Source: Saccharicrinis sp963665705 (GTDB lineage: Bacteria; Bacteroidota; Bacteroidia; Bacteroidales; Marinilabiliaceae). Taken from it: a stretch of 64,000 bases of DNA. The notes below the pieces were generated by a model. That model made no database searches, was not told the origin of the DNA, and saw only the letters and a program-made list of their open reading frames with translations. A program made the position numbers and the translations under genes. Position 1 is the stretch's first letter, and the number at the start of each line of letters is the position of its first letter. Where the stretch lies: the NCBI GenBank assembly GCA_963665705.1, contig OY762448.1:3162001-3226000 (forward strand). Reading direction: 5' to 3'. Shown here in pieces: positions 56,020 through 64,000 of the stretch.

Positions 56020-56855
56020 ATTTTTCTATTTTGTTTTAAGTACATGTCAATTGAGGTAAAATCATATTCTTTCAATAACCGTTTCAACTTATCCATTGAT
56101 CTATGGGTATTGTAGTATAAAATAAACTTATAAAAACTTGAAATTTGTTTTACTCTCAATAGATTTGAATCTAATTCCCAAGGATGAAAATACATCACGA
56201 TTGGTTGATTATTTTTATTGCTAATTCTTTTTATTAGAAGCTTTATAAGCCAGAAAGGCAAAAACCGAAAATAAATCCCTCCAGCAAAAGGAAAGTTAAA
56301 ACCTAGAAACCTAAAAGTTGATGGGGGTATTTCCCAAATGCCAACTTCTCTCTTATACGCAAACCTTTTTGCCTTTGGGTTACCAAAAAAAAGTTTGCTT
56401 GTAGGGTATATACTTGAATCAAAAAAAATTCCATGCTTTTTAAGTACATCCCAAAACCATACATTTTCTTTTTTATAAGACCATATAGGAGCTCGATAAC
56501 TATTAACTCTACACTTACATGAGTTCTCAATATAAAATATCGATTTTTTTAAATCCTCCTCAAACTCTTTTTTTGATTGTTTAAACACTTCTGTATGTGT
56601 GTAGCTATGTGAACCAACATGGTGTCCTTTTCTGGCTATTCTACTAATTAACTCTGGTTTTCTTTCTGCTATTTCGCCTACAATAAAGAATGTAGCTTTA
56701 GTCTCATTTGCTTCATATAGCGCATCTAGAACCAAATTAACTTGATTCTCAATTAAATCATCCCAATCAACTGTTGGTGTATATTGATTAAATGCTGGGA
56801 GAGATAAGAAATCTTCACAGTCAATTGTCAAAATATATTTCACTCTATTTTTCAA
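56016..56855 (-). CDS. NodB-like polysaccharide deacetylase with DUF3473 (XrtA-associated type)
   Basis: 279 residues, no signal peptide. NodB motif 1 YILTIDCEDF (metal Asp), motif 2 GHHVGSHSYTHTEV (two His), motif 3 VNSYRAPIWSY. The C-terminus has the DUF3473 ending QPIVMYFHPWELD. Members remove N- or O-acetyl groups from surface polysaccharide or lipid-linked sugars, often in exopolysaccharide clusters. It lies 46 bases after the membrane protein gene and overlaps the flavoenzyme gene by 4 bases. Confidence 0.9.
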   Translation of the reverse strand: MKNRVKYILTIDCEDFLSLPAFNQYTPTVDWDDLIENQVNLVLDALYEANETKATFFIVGEIAERKPELISRIARKGHHVGSHSYTHTEVFKQSKKEFEEDLKKSIFYIENSCKCRVNSYRAPIWSYKKENVWFWDVLKKHGIFFDSSIYPTSKLFFGNPKAKRFAYKREVGIWEIPPSTFRFLGFNFPFAGGIYFRFLPFWLIKLLIKRISNKNNQPIVMYFHPWELDSNLLRVKQISSFYKFILYYNTHRSMDKLKRLLKEYDFTSIDMYLKQNRKI

Positions 56856-56901
56856 TTAGAACTATAATTTGGTAAGTTGAGAATAAATCGTCTTTTTAAG
56901 T

Positions 56902-58569
56902 TTAGTTGCTAACTAGTTTCAATACTTCATATCCATCACCTTCAGCAACTTCTGTTAATTTAAATCTTTCAACAATATCAATTGAATTCTTATATCTTTC
57001 TCTAAAAACACTCTCATTAAAATATCCCTTCCATAAGAAATAGATATTTGATTTTTTTAGTAAATCATTAACCTCATCTTCTGAGACATATTCACCCAAA
57101 GCTGTTAACTCTATAATAGTTAAACTTTCTTGACAATAATTATGTAACAAGATAGATTGGTCAGTAATAACCACGTCTTTTTCCTGATCTACTGATTCAA
57201 GCAACACAGAAACAGGCTCTATTCTATTATGCTTTTCAATCGCTATCAGTTCATTCCTTGTACTATAACCAAGTATTAATAGATGGATCAGTATTAATGC
57301 AATAATAGGGTAAACATATGCTCTTAGTTTGTTTTTTCTGACAATCTTACAACTAAGAAATTCAAATAGTCTAAAAATACCATACCCGCTAACAATAGAG
57401 AAGAAAGGTGATAACATATTTATATGACGCAATGAATCGAATGCAGAAACCTCCCCACTCCTTACAAAATAATAGCTTCTGTGATGAATTGAATTAATTA
57501 CAATAAAAACGAAAAATATAATTAAAGGATATAAAAGCAACGGATTGTTTTTTGCATCAAAAATTATAAGTAGAATACCTATAATACAAAATATGCTGTA
57601 AAAATAAAACCACTGAAAATTTGAAAATCCTTTAAGAAACATTTTGAAAAGAGGGATAAAAAACTTTAATTGAAATGAATTCCCAATTGCATATTCTCGT
57701 TCAATTTCTAAAGAATCTGAGATGTTCAAAACATAGAAATAATAAAATACCAACCCAAGTAAGAAAACGGAGTAAAGTAAAACTCCTTTTTTCTTGATTT
57801 TGACAGTTTTTCTATTGTCAATCAGTCTAATAAAAAGAAAGACAAATGGAAACGAAAGAACTATAATATTTTCTCTTTTAAAATGGATCGAAATTAGGTT
57901 AACCACAATCATGACCATGAATAGAATAAAACCATTTCGATTTGAAAGCTTATTTTCAAAATAAAGAATAAATAAAAACAAGGATATTACAATTAAACTA
58001 CTTGAAGATGTTTCGAATAGTGAGGAAGTATGAAAACTATTAAGAATTGGACATGTAATGAAAACTATGGATGCAATTAATCCAAAAATATGACTTTTGT
58101 TTAATTTATAACATATTAAAAAAATTGATATTGCAGAAATAATTGAAAACATTAAGTTAATTATTGATACGGTTTTTACATTATAACCAATAATTTCATT
58201 TAATGTCGAAAGAATTATTGGCAATCCATTTAGATTGCCAGAATGTGTAGAACTAAAAGTACAATTATCTATTGCTCCAACACTACAAGTTGTTGCTAGA
58301 AATGGTTCTGTATTATCTCTGTTATGCATTAAATAACGAGATACTGAGTTAGCTAAATAAGAGTCCTCATATTCTAACCCTTGAAAAAAAGAAAAATCAA
58401 ATGGTAATTTGTATATAATTGCAAGAGCGAATATTATTATAAATACAAGTCTATTTCTTTCAATAAAATGTTTTGTTCCTTTATCTATAAAAATAAAGGT
58501 TGTAAAAAAAATTATTGCAATAATGAATAATGTATTTAGATAAAACAGAACATTCATAAATATAGTCAA
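56902..58569 (-). CDS. Multi-spanning GT-C-like membrane glycosyltransferase
   Basis: 555 residues with about 11-12 membrane helices. An early extracytoplasmic loop has acidic residues at GLEYEDSYLANSVSRYLMH (about 78-96), the place where ArnT/PMT/GT39-like enzymes carry the catalytic acidic pair. A soluble C-terminal domain of about 120 residues follows the last helix (EKHNRIEPVSVLLESVDQEKD). A second possible start is 12 bases later. By fold it would transfer a sugar from a lipid-linked donor on the outer face of the inner membrane; acceptor unknown. It follows hxsA by 68 bases, so the secreted peptide is a candidate acceptor. Confidence 0.7.
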   Translation of the reverse strand: MTIFMNVLFYLNTLFIIAIIFFTTFIFIDKGTKHFIERNRLVFIIIFALAIIYKLPFDFSFFQGLEYEDSYLANSVSRYLMHNRDNTEPFLATTCSVGAIDNCTFSSTHSGNLNGLPIILSTLNEIIGYNVKTVSIINLMFSIISAISIFLICYKLNKSHIFGLIASIVFITCPILNSFHTSSLFETSSSSLIVISLFLFILYFENKLSNRNGFILFMVMIVVNLISIHFKRENIIVLSFPFVFLFIRLIDNRKTVKIKKKGVLLYSVFLLGLVFYYFYVLNISDSLEIEREYAIGNSFQLKFFIPLFKMFLKGFSNFQWFYFYSIFCIIGILLIIFDAKNNPLLLYPLIIFFVFIVINSIHHRSYYFVRSGEVSAFDSLRHINMLSPFFSIVSGYGIFRLFEFLSCKIVRKNKLRAYVYPIIALILIHLLILGYSTRNELIAIEKHNRIEPVSVLLESVDQEKDVVITDQSILLHNYCQESLTIIELTALGEYVSEDEVNDLLKKSNIYFLWKGYFNESVFRERYKNSIDIVERFKLTEVAEGDGYEVLKLVSN

Positions 58570-58637
58570 TATAAATAGGATGATTTAATCTATGTAAAAA
58601 AACAGTCCCCAAAATAAAAATGGGGACTGCCATCTCA

Positions 58638-58898
58638 TTAACGACTTGAATAATGAGAACTATGAGAACCATGTGAGCCATGTGAACTATGAGAACTATG
58701 AGAACTATGGGATGAATGCCCATTTAAGGCAACTTGTTCATGTCCAAAAATCTCATTTGCATGTTTCAACACGAGACCATTGTCATCTTGTTGATTAATG
58801 CTCACATCAGCTGATCTAATCAGGCTCGAAGCTTTTGTAGTAACAGTGGTTCCCATTAAAACAAATCCTGCCACTACAGTCATCAATAATTTTCTCAT
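58638..58898 (-). CDS. hxsA: His-Xaa-Ser repeat precursor peptide
   Basis: 86 residues from ATG 58898 (MRKLLMTVVAGFVLMGTTVT, a signal peptide); an in-frame ATG 27 bases earlier is also possible. The mature part is short: a polar stretch, GHEQVALNG, then the C-terminal block of eight H-x-S triplets (four HSS, two HGS, HSS, HYS) ending in SR. This is the defining feature of HxsA, the presumed substrate of the radical SAM enzymes HxsB and HxsC encoded 10 bases upstream. It is exported, so modification would occur in the cytosol before secretion. No Cys is present. Confidence 0.9.
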   Translation of the reverse strand: MRKLLMTVVAGFVLMGTTVTTKASSLIRSADVSINQQDDNGLVLKHANEIFGHEQVALNGHSSHSSHSSHSSHGSHGSHSSHYSSR

Positions 58899-58934
58899 AA
58901 AAAATAATTTTAAAAAATTAAACATTGAGAAACA

Positions 58935-60065
58935 TCAGACACAAGCCTGAATTTCTTTAATACTTTTTATCCCGCGACTATGATAATCCTTTGAAGACGC
59001 AAAAAAACCTGGGCATTCAGATTTTAAAATACATCCTTCACATTGATCTACATAAATATTTTTCCACTCAGAAATAGATTTAACTGCAAATTTTCTCATT
59101 CCTTCTGGAAGAATGCAAAGTTGACTATTATATATCGAAACATGTAAATCTCTATAATGAAGAATTTTTATTGCTTCTTCCAACTCATTATTATAATCCA
59201 TTGGGTCTATCCATAGTCTTTCAATATTATCTAAAGCATTACCAATTGGCTCCATTTGCATAAATGCAATTTGATATACGAAAGTAAAATTGGAATAAAT
59301 AAACTCTGCTAATTGTGGTAATCTGTCATAGTTCATTTTATGCACTACTATACGTATGCCAATTTTAATATTGAATTTTGCTAGATTATAGATTCCTTTT
59401 ATTGTTTTATGAAACGATTTACTACCAACTATATCATTATGAATAGTGTCTATATCGGAGTATAACGGTATATCTACAACTGTTCTAGAATCAATATTTT
59501 TTGCAAAATCATTTGCGTAATCTATATTTTCAAACTTTATTCCATTTGATAAAAGGTTGATGCAACAATCGGGAATATGTTTTTTAATTTGACGGATAAT
59601 TTCAAAAAGTTTATCACCAATTAAAGTAGGCTCACCACCTGTAATACCAATAGAAGTTGTGTTTTTTGGTAGTAATGAAATATGCTTCAAGTTTAAATCA
59701 TTCCTGTCTGCCTCTTCTTTTACAGGCGGCTGAGGACACATAATACAGTTCGAGTTACACCGACCAGTAATAAATATCGAATTATGCTTTGAATTAGCTT
59801 CATGAATGACATTTACAAATCCTTCATTATTAATTGTTACAATATCGTTATCATTTAGTTCTGAAAGTTCTTGTATATCATAAACACCTGAAACTTCAGG
59901 AATAATCGAACTATCTGTTATAATTGCATGAAAACCTTTCGATTTACCTGCATGGTGCGTGACCAAAACTTTATCTTTCTTTGATTGGAGTAAAGATGGC
60001 TGTTTAACAACCTTCCCAATTATTGTTTCTGTTATGTTATTAGGATTCCCTTTAAATTGTTTCAT
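58935..60065 (-). CDS. hxsC: His-Xaa-Ser system radical SAM maturase HxsC
   Basis: 376 residues. Radical SAM cluster Cys103, Cys107 and Cys110 in GRCNSNCIMCPQPPV; the MCxQPP signature is characteristic of HxsC. SAM-binding glycine strand is GITGGEPTLIG. A C-terminal Cys group (C317, C342, C345, C351, C375; DQCEGCILKSECPG) may hold an auxiliary iron-sulfur cluster. ATG overlaps the hxsB stop (60062-60065). It is expected to introduce a radical-derived modification into HxsA; the chemistry is not known from sequence. Confidence 0.92.
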   Translation of the reverse strand: MKQFKGNPNNITETIIGKVVKQPSLLQSKKDKVLVTHHAGKSKGFHAIITDSSIIPEVSGVYDIQELSELNDNDIVTINNEGFVNVIHEANSKHNSIFITGRCNSNCIMCPQPPVKEEADRNDLNLKHISLLPKNTTSIGITGGEPTLIGDKLFEIIRQIKKHIPDCCINLLSNGIKFENIDYANDFAKNIDSRTVVDIPLYSDIDTIHNDIVGSKSFHKTIKGIYNLAKFNIKIGIRIVVHKMNYDRLPQLAEFIYSNFTFVYQIAFMQMEPIGNALDNIERLWIDPMDYNNELEEAIKILHYRDLHVSIYNSQLCILPEGMRKFAVKSISEWKNIYVDQCEGCILKSECPGFFASSKDYHSRGIKSIKEIQACV

Positions 60066-61495
60066 TCTTCAATTGGTTTTCTTAAAATCCAGCTCCAAAA
60101 AACTTTATTAAGGTTACTATCATTCTTTTTTAATAAAGATAATAAATGCTTTATTACACCCATATTTTTCTTACATATTTCACTTGTTGGACGATGACCA
60201 ATTAAATCACCTTGCTCATTATAATTTCTAACAGGGTCAGCACCACAATATGGTAAATACGCACATGTAGAACATTGTGGTAAACTTTCAGCTACCGATA
60301 CTTCAAATAGAGAGTGTAAATAATCACCATTAAATATTTCCTGATAAGTATTTGTTTTTACGTTACCTATCTTAAACTTTTTATCACCTATTGAAGCAAG
60401 CATTCTGCCTTCATCTGAAACGTAAACATCACCATCGTAATCATAAATAACTCCAGCTATTGCCATTCCTGCAGGGCTTTGTAAGTCAACAAAACCAGTA
60501 CTAAATGGTGTCAAAATTCGAGATAATAGGATTGTAGCAAAATCTTCTGCAAAATAAATTCCTTGCAAGTTTAAGTTTATTATATAATCTAGTCCTCTTT
60601 TGTAATTATCCAAAAAGTCGTCCATTGGGTAAGCCAAAAAATGTTGGTCTCTTTTTGCAAAACCATATGGATTTAACGACCTTAAAAAGATTGAATTAAA
60701 GCCTAATTCCCTGTATGTTTCAATAATTGAAGGAAATTTATCTAAGCTATAAGAGGTAGTTGTCATTAAGGCTGAAACACTATCATTTCCTAAGTACTTT
60801 CTTGTTAATTTAATTTTATCAACAACATCGTCATAACTATGTTCTGAATTATAAAGAGGTCGATTTTTATCATGCAAATCTTTTGGACCATCAATAGAAG
60901 TGGAAATATAAACTTTGTGCCCTTTTAACCATTTTAATTTTCGTTCATCAATTAATGTCAGATTAGTACAAATAACAAATTCTAAATTTTTCTTTTTGAA
61001 TATATTTTTCCATTCTGCCCTTTCAATAATAAATTTAATTATATCAAAATCAAGAAGAGGTTCGCCTCCTTGAAATTCAATTTTAATATTATGACTTGGA
61101 CTTTCAAAAATTTTGTTAACTACATTTTTTGCTGTCTCTTTATTCATGTCATAATTCAAATCTTCAATATCTTTTTTAGATACCTGACAATAACTGCAAT
61201 TTGAGTTGCATCTTAATGATACAACTATCATATGTAAAGAAGTAAACTGTGAAAGAAAGTACTTCTTTGTACGGTATTTTGTAGATAACATTTCTAACAC
61301 ATCCTCTGTATGGTTGTCAGAGAGAATCTGTTTTCCCTTCAAGTTTTTATATGAATCGCTTTCAGGTTTTAATTTATGATTTACAAACTTTTCAAAATCT
61401 TCATTTGGTAAATAAACATATTCACCAACTTCATTTGTCACAAAAACTTCTTCTTGTATTCTTTCAAAGCGATGTGGTAATATTTGATAATCCAT
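60062..61495 (-). CDS. hxsB: His-Xaa-Ser system radical SAM maturase HxsB
   Basis: 477 residues. Radical SAM motif Cys96, Cys100, Cys103 in LRCNSNCSYCQVSKK, then EFQGGEPLLDFD. SPASM-type C-terminus with C408, C411, C417 (QCSTCAYLPYCGADP) and C441, for one or two auxiliary clusters as in peptide-modifying maturases. The sequence order CQVS and CGADP fits HxsB. Starts one base after hxsD, so translation is probably coupled. With HxsC it forms a two-enzyme maturase pair for the repeat peptide. Confidence 0.93.
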   Translation of the reverse strand: MDYQILPHRFERIQEEVFVTNEVGEYVYLPNEDFEKFVNHKLKPESDSYKNLKGKQILSDNHTEDVLEMLSTKYRTKKYFLSQFTSLHMIVVSLRCNSNCSYCQVSKKDIEDLNYDMNKETAKNVVNKIFESPSHNIKIEFQGGEPLLDFDIIKFIIERAEWKNIFKKKNLEFVICTNLTLIDERKLKWLKGHKVYISTSIDGPKDLHDKNRPLYNSEHSYDDVVDKIKLTRKYLGNDSVSALMTTTSYSLDKFPSIIETYRELGFNSIFLRSLNPYGFAKRDQHFLAYPMDDFLDNYKRGLDYIINLNLQGIYFAEDFATILLSRILTPFSTGFVDLQSPAGMAIAGVIYDYDGDVYVSDEGRMLASIGDKKFKIGNVKTNTYQEIFNGDYLHSLFEVSVAESLPQCSTCAYLPYCGADPVRNYNEQGDLIGHRPTSEICKKNMGVIKHLLSLLKKNDSNLNKVFWSWILRKPIEE

Positions 61496-61496
61496 A

Positions 61497-61808
61497 TTAT
61501 TTAGTTATCGATGAGAAAGCCTTCTTTACCAATTGCTCTCGAACTTCTTTAAATTCACGTCCTGTTTGAAGTCTTATTTGTTGGTCAATTATTTCATTAC
61601 CAAATTCAAGCGCAATTTTTTCTAAATCTGCTGTATTTTCTTTTCCTTGAATATATACTTCAAAATAATTATCTGCCTTCTCAATATTCAAATAACATTT
61701 GTCTGTGAATTTATAACTTGCTTGCATTACTGCCTCTTTTTCATAAATATTACAGTCTATTTTTAGCAATAATTTGTTTTCATCAATTTGCTTGATAATT
61801 TCTTTCAT
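61497..61808 (-). CDS. hxsD: His-Xaa-Ser system protein HxsD
   Basis: 103 residues, no signal peptide. Its C-terminal segment FGNEIIDQQIRLQTGREFKEVREQLVKKAF follows the HxsD pattern, where a NELLDxxLR core is followed by a conserved helix. The N-terminus is a small alpha/beta fold (KLLLKIDCNIYEKEAVMQAS). HxsD is the first gene here. Its role may be peptide recognition, like RiPP recognition elements, but this is inference. Identification rests on the set of neighbours as much as on sequence. Confidence 0.85.
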   Translation of the reverse strand: MKEIIKQIDENKLLLKIDCNIYEKEAVMQASYKFTDKCYLNIEKADNYFEVYIQGKENTADLEKIALEFGNEIIDQQIRLQTGREFKEVREQLVKKAFSSITK

Positions 61809-61836
61809 TCTGTCTGTATTTTAGCGTTGGCAAAAA

Positions 61837-61896
61837 TTTGGCTCTTTTGCAAGCTGAAGCATAAGCCTGTGTGTTGGAGCTTGCAAATGTGCCAAA
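61837..61896. repeat. Hairpin upstream of hxsD
   Basis: Interrupted stem TTTGGC+TTGCAAGCT (61837-61855) with AGCTTGCAA+GCCAAA (61878-61896), 22-nt loop, 28 bases before the hxsD start. It could be a leader structure of the operon or part of its boundary. Confidence 0.6.
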
Positions 61897-61961
61897 TGTG
61901 CGTTGGCAATTTATTAAATATATTTCGTTTCTAATTTGCACTGTCTCTCTTGTTTTTGCAT

Positions 61962-61970
61962 GGCACACAA
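61962..61970. repeat. Inverted flank of the hxs block, right
   Basis: GGCACACAA, inverted partner of TTGTGTGCC at 54393-54401. It leads directly into CGG and the attC-like hairpin. Confidence 0.5.
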
Positions 61971-61976
61971 CGGATT

Positions 61977-62086
61977 GGGCATATGAACCGTAGCGCTTTA
62001 CCGTACTACGAATCTAATCGAAAGATAGCAATTTGATTGCACTAAACAACAGAAAATCACTTCCCTGCGCTATGGTTTATGATGCC
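61977..62086. repeat. attC-like long hairpin at the hxs/IS91 boundary
   Basis: 20-bp imperfect arms GGGCATATGAACCGTAGCGC (61977-61996) and GCGCTATGGTTTATGATGCC (62067-62086), with a central stem GCAAT/ATTGC (62028-62040). GTTGAAC at 62089-62095 fits the attC R'-box pattern GTTRRRY; the left box is imperfect. Size fits attC sites, but no integron integrase is in view. Confidence 0.5.
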
Positions 62087-62187
62087 GTGTTGAACTAAAC
62101 CCGCAAAGCGGGAGCTTAGGCTAAAACTAACAAAATTCGTAATATAATTACATCTTCTACCATTATTAATTTTAAAATACAATTGTA

Positions 62188-63075
62188 ATGAGTAGAGAAT
62201 CTTACCTACAACAAGCTTGTAAAGCAGTTCCTGAATTTAAACTTATCAGCGAACAATTTTTGCGGAAATACACCATTGCCGGAAAATCAGAATCTTGCAC
62301 TCGTAATTACCTGATGCAAATTTCTAAGATGGTGTTACATTTTAAGTGTTCCCCCTTGGATTTGTCCATTGATCAAATTGAAGAATATTTATTTGAAATT
62401 CAAATCAACGAAAAACCCAGTCGCAGCTCTTTCAAACATCTGGTATATGGTTTAAGAGCCATGTTTTCTATGTTTAAAAACGAAGATCTATTGCTGGCGC
62501 TTCCTCCTATTAAAAGCAGTAAAGCCTTACCAGTGGTGTTATCGCAACAAGAAGTTAAAACACTTCTGAAAACACCTAAACTTTTAAAACATAAAATACT
62601 TTTTGCCATCATTTATGATTGCGGTCTTCGTATTTCGGAGGTGCTGAATCTAAAAATCGAAGATCTGGATTTTGATCGTAAACAAATTCACATCAGACAA
62701 TCTAAACATAAAAAAGATCGCTATGTACCCATATCTAACCTTACAATTCGGGGTTTATACACTTACTTTCAAACGGTGTGTCCTCAAACATGGGTATTTA
62801 ATGGCAAAATCAGAGGTCAGCAATTCAGTACTACTGGTGCCAGACATGCCATGAAACAGGCGGTTAAAAAGGCCGGTATTAATAAATCGGTTTGTATTCA
62901 TACACTTCGACATAGTTATGCGACACATCTGCTGGGAATGGGACTGGATATTGTAAGTGTTAAAAACCAGTTGGGTCATGCTGAAATTAGCACTACTATG
63001 ATGTATCTGCATATTGCTCAATCTTCTCCCAATGCTGGTTTTAGTCCCTTGTCGAAAATGTATCCTAATGTTTGA
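62188..63075 (+). CDS. Tyrosine recombinase associated with the IS91-type element
   Basis: 295 residues. N-terminal SAM-like DNA-binding domain (LRKYTIAGKSESCTRNYLMQIS), then the catalytic domain with Arg in CGLRISEVLNLKIEDLD, Lys in SKHKKDRYVPIS, the box HTLRHSYATHLLGMG (HxxR), LGHAEISTTMMYLH with the His and the nucleophile Tyr. Complete catalytic set. Overlaps the transposase start, so the two are translationally coupled. It is not IntI-like enough to be called an integron integrase. Confidence 0.9.
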   Translation: MSRESYLQQACKAVPEFKLISEQFLRKYTIAGKSESCTRNYLMQISKMVLHFKCSPLDLSIDQIEEYLFEIQINEKPSRSSFKHLVYGLRAMFSMFKNEDLLLALPPIKSSKALPVVLSQQEVKTLLKTPKLLKHKILFAIIYDCGLRISEVLNLKIEDLDFDRKQIHIRQSKHKKDRYVPISNLTIRGLYTYFQTVCPQTWVFNGKIRGQQFSTTGARHAMKQAVKKAGINKSVCIHTLRHSYATHLLGMGLDIVSVKNQLGHAEISTTMMYLHIAQSSPNAGFSPLSKMYPNV

Positions 63076-64000
63076 TGGTGCTGATATTGCTACTGTCATC
63101 AGACGCTTTTTACCGGATCTTTTAAAATTAAGAGGATTCACTGAATATCAACTTAAGGTTTTAAATGCGCTGGCTACTTGCCGTACGCCTCAACTTGGAG
63201 GGTCTGTATTGGCTTGTGCTTCCTGTGGATCGGTTCATTATGTGATGCACAGTTGCCGAAACAGGCATTGCCCAAGGTGTCAGGGTATTGACAAAGAGTT
63301 GTGGATTGAAGATCGTAAACAAGATCTGCTCCCGGTAAAATACTACCATGTGGTATTTACCGTTCCACATTTACTGTTAGAGTTGTTTCGCTTTAACAGA
63401 AAAACAATGTATAACCTATTGTTTGAAAAATCATGGGAGACGATTTGTCACTTTGCCAAAGATCCTAAACTATTAGGGGCTTTACCCGGTGCCATTGCTA
63501 TTTTGCATACCTGGGATCAGCAACTTAAATACCATCCGCATATACATTATATTATTCCGGCAGGTGGTATCGACAAAAATGGACATTGGAAAACAACCAA
63601 ACAAAACGGTGACTTCTTGTTTGATGTTAAACAAATGTCGGATAAGTTTAGTGCCATTTTTGCTAAAAAGTTACGTAAGTTGAAGCAGCAGGGTAAAATC
63701 AACAAGTTTGTACCTCGCGATTTAATTCCGGAACCTTGGGTGGTGTATGCCAAACAAGCCTTTGGATCGTAAGCATTCTGTAGTGGAATATTTGGGTAGA
63801 TACTCACACCGGGTGGCGATTTCTAATGCACGTATTTTAAAAGTAACTGATACTCATGTCACTTTTAAATGGTGCAACAGAAAGGATAATTATAAATCGG
63901 AAACGCAAACTATTACTGGCGTTGATTTTTTAAAAAGGTTTGTGGAGCATATCGTCCCACCTCATTTCAGAAGAATAAGGCATCTTGGCTTTTTAAGCGC
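63068..64000 (+). pseudogene. IS91-type HUH transposase, frameshifted and cut by the window end
   Basis: Starts at ATG 63068 (MFDGADIATVIRRFLPDLLK). N-terminal zinc-binding region LACASCGSVHYVMHSCRNRHCPRCQG, then YYHVVFTVPHLLLELF and the HUH motif in YHPHIHYIIPAGG. The frame stops at 63772 right after YAKQAFGS, but one base further the expected family sequence goes on (KHSVVEYLGRYSHRVAISN) to the window end. A single extra base near 63770 explains the break. Either a real frameshift mutation, programmed shifting, or a sequencing error. Confidence 0.88.

Larger units (their letters stand above)
62096..64000. mobile_element. IS91-type element, partial at window end
   Basis: A tyrosine recombinase and an HUH transposase overlapping by 8 bases form the unit seen in IS91-like elements of Bacteroidota. 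A CCCGC/GCGGG hairpin (62100-62112) may mark the left end; the right end lies outside. The left boundary is a guess. Confidence 0.6.

Noticed and set aside
58630..58720. CRISPR or other DNA repeat array
   Set aside because: The 9-bp periodicity is the coding repeat of the His-Xaa-Ser peptide, without spacers.
58481..58723. 80-residue open frame covering the hxsA repeat
   Set aside because: It is the repeat of hxsA read in another frame (isoleucine/valine-rich periodic translation) and has no independent support.
62188..63075. Integron integrase
   Set aside because: Full tyrosine recombinase set, but it overlaps an HUH transposase as in IS91-type elements, and I cannot see the extra IntI-specific patch.

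Overview
The window is AT-rich chromosomal DNA from a member of the Bacteroidota, probably an anaerobic or facultative marine or sediment lineage of the Bacteroidales/Marinilabiliales type. This rests on gene content and style: ATP-type PEP carboxykinase, KduI/KduD uronate metabolism, LytTR two-component signalling with a TPR-bearing kinase, many lipoproteins and beta-barrels with short signal peptides, mostly AT-rich leaders without Shine-Dalgarno sequences, and IS families common in that phylum. The exact genus is not resolved.

Layout. 1-4.7 kb: pckA, a small secreted protein and a lipoprotein with a beta-propeller and DUF4114. 4.7-11.3 kb (minus strand): a uronate/glycan catabolic locus with DUF4861 protein, kduD-like dehydrogenase, kduI, a LacI regulator with a tandem operator, and a secreted GH2 glycosidase. 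11.5-13.7 kb: a fusion of an ATP-grasp ligase to a degenerate M20-like domain. 14.2-24.7 kb: a B12-riboswitch-controlled metE, an AspT-type transporter and a three-gene acyl-CoA carboxylase lie between two copies of a flanking segment (small membrane genes, a secreted protein and the start of an epimerase gene). The right copy is decayed but shares 127 identical bases with the left one. 24.6-30.7 kb: epimerase, an unknown secreted protein, a LytS/LytR-type pair and tag.

31.0-42.5 kb (plus strand): a run of envelope genes with two di-haem DUF1111 proteins, imelysin, two porins, a Rid-family protein, two lipoproteins with single CxxCH motifs, a DUF5777 barrel and an FMN-binding protein with a flavinylation motif. 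It looks like a periplasmic redox or metal-handling system. 42.6-47.6 kb: YbaK, an IS256-family element with an 8-bp target duplication, a secreted trehalase and a DinB-like protein.

47.6-54.4 kb: a nested mobile island. A group II intron (about 48197 to 54393) is interrupted by an IS110-family transposase gene in its RNA part and by an IS66 element (51364-53971, 8-bp duplication) inside its reverse transcriptase gene. The DNA before it is strongly structured, with a 70-nt cloverleaf and a 17-bp stem ending a few bases before the intron.

54.6-61.8 kb (minus strand): the most interesting locus, a His-Xaa-Ser (hxs) radical-SAM peptide modification system (hxsD, hxsB, hxsC, hxsA) followed without a break by a membrane glycosyltransferase-like protein, a polysaccharide deacetylase and a UDP-galactopyranose-mutase-like flavoprotein. 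The block is bounded by short inverted repeats and an attC-like hairpin, then by an IS91-type element (tyrosine recombinase plus HUH transposase, frameshifted) that runs off the window. I infer that a secreted His/Ser-rich peptide is modified by two radical SAM enzymes and perhaps further decorated or coupled to a glycan.
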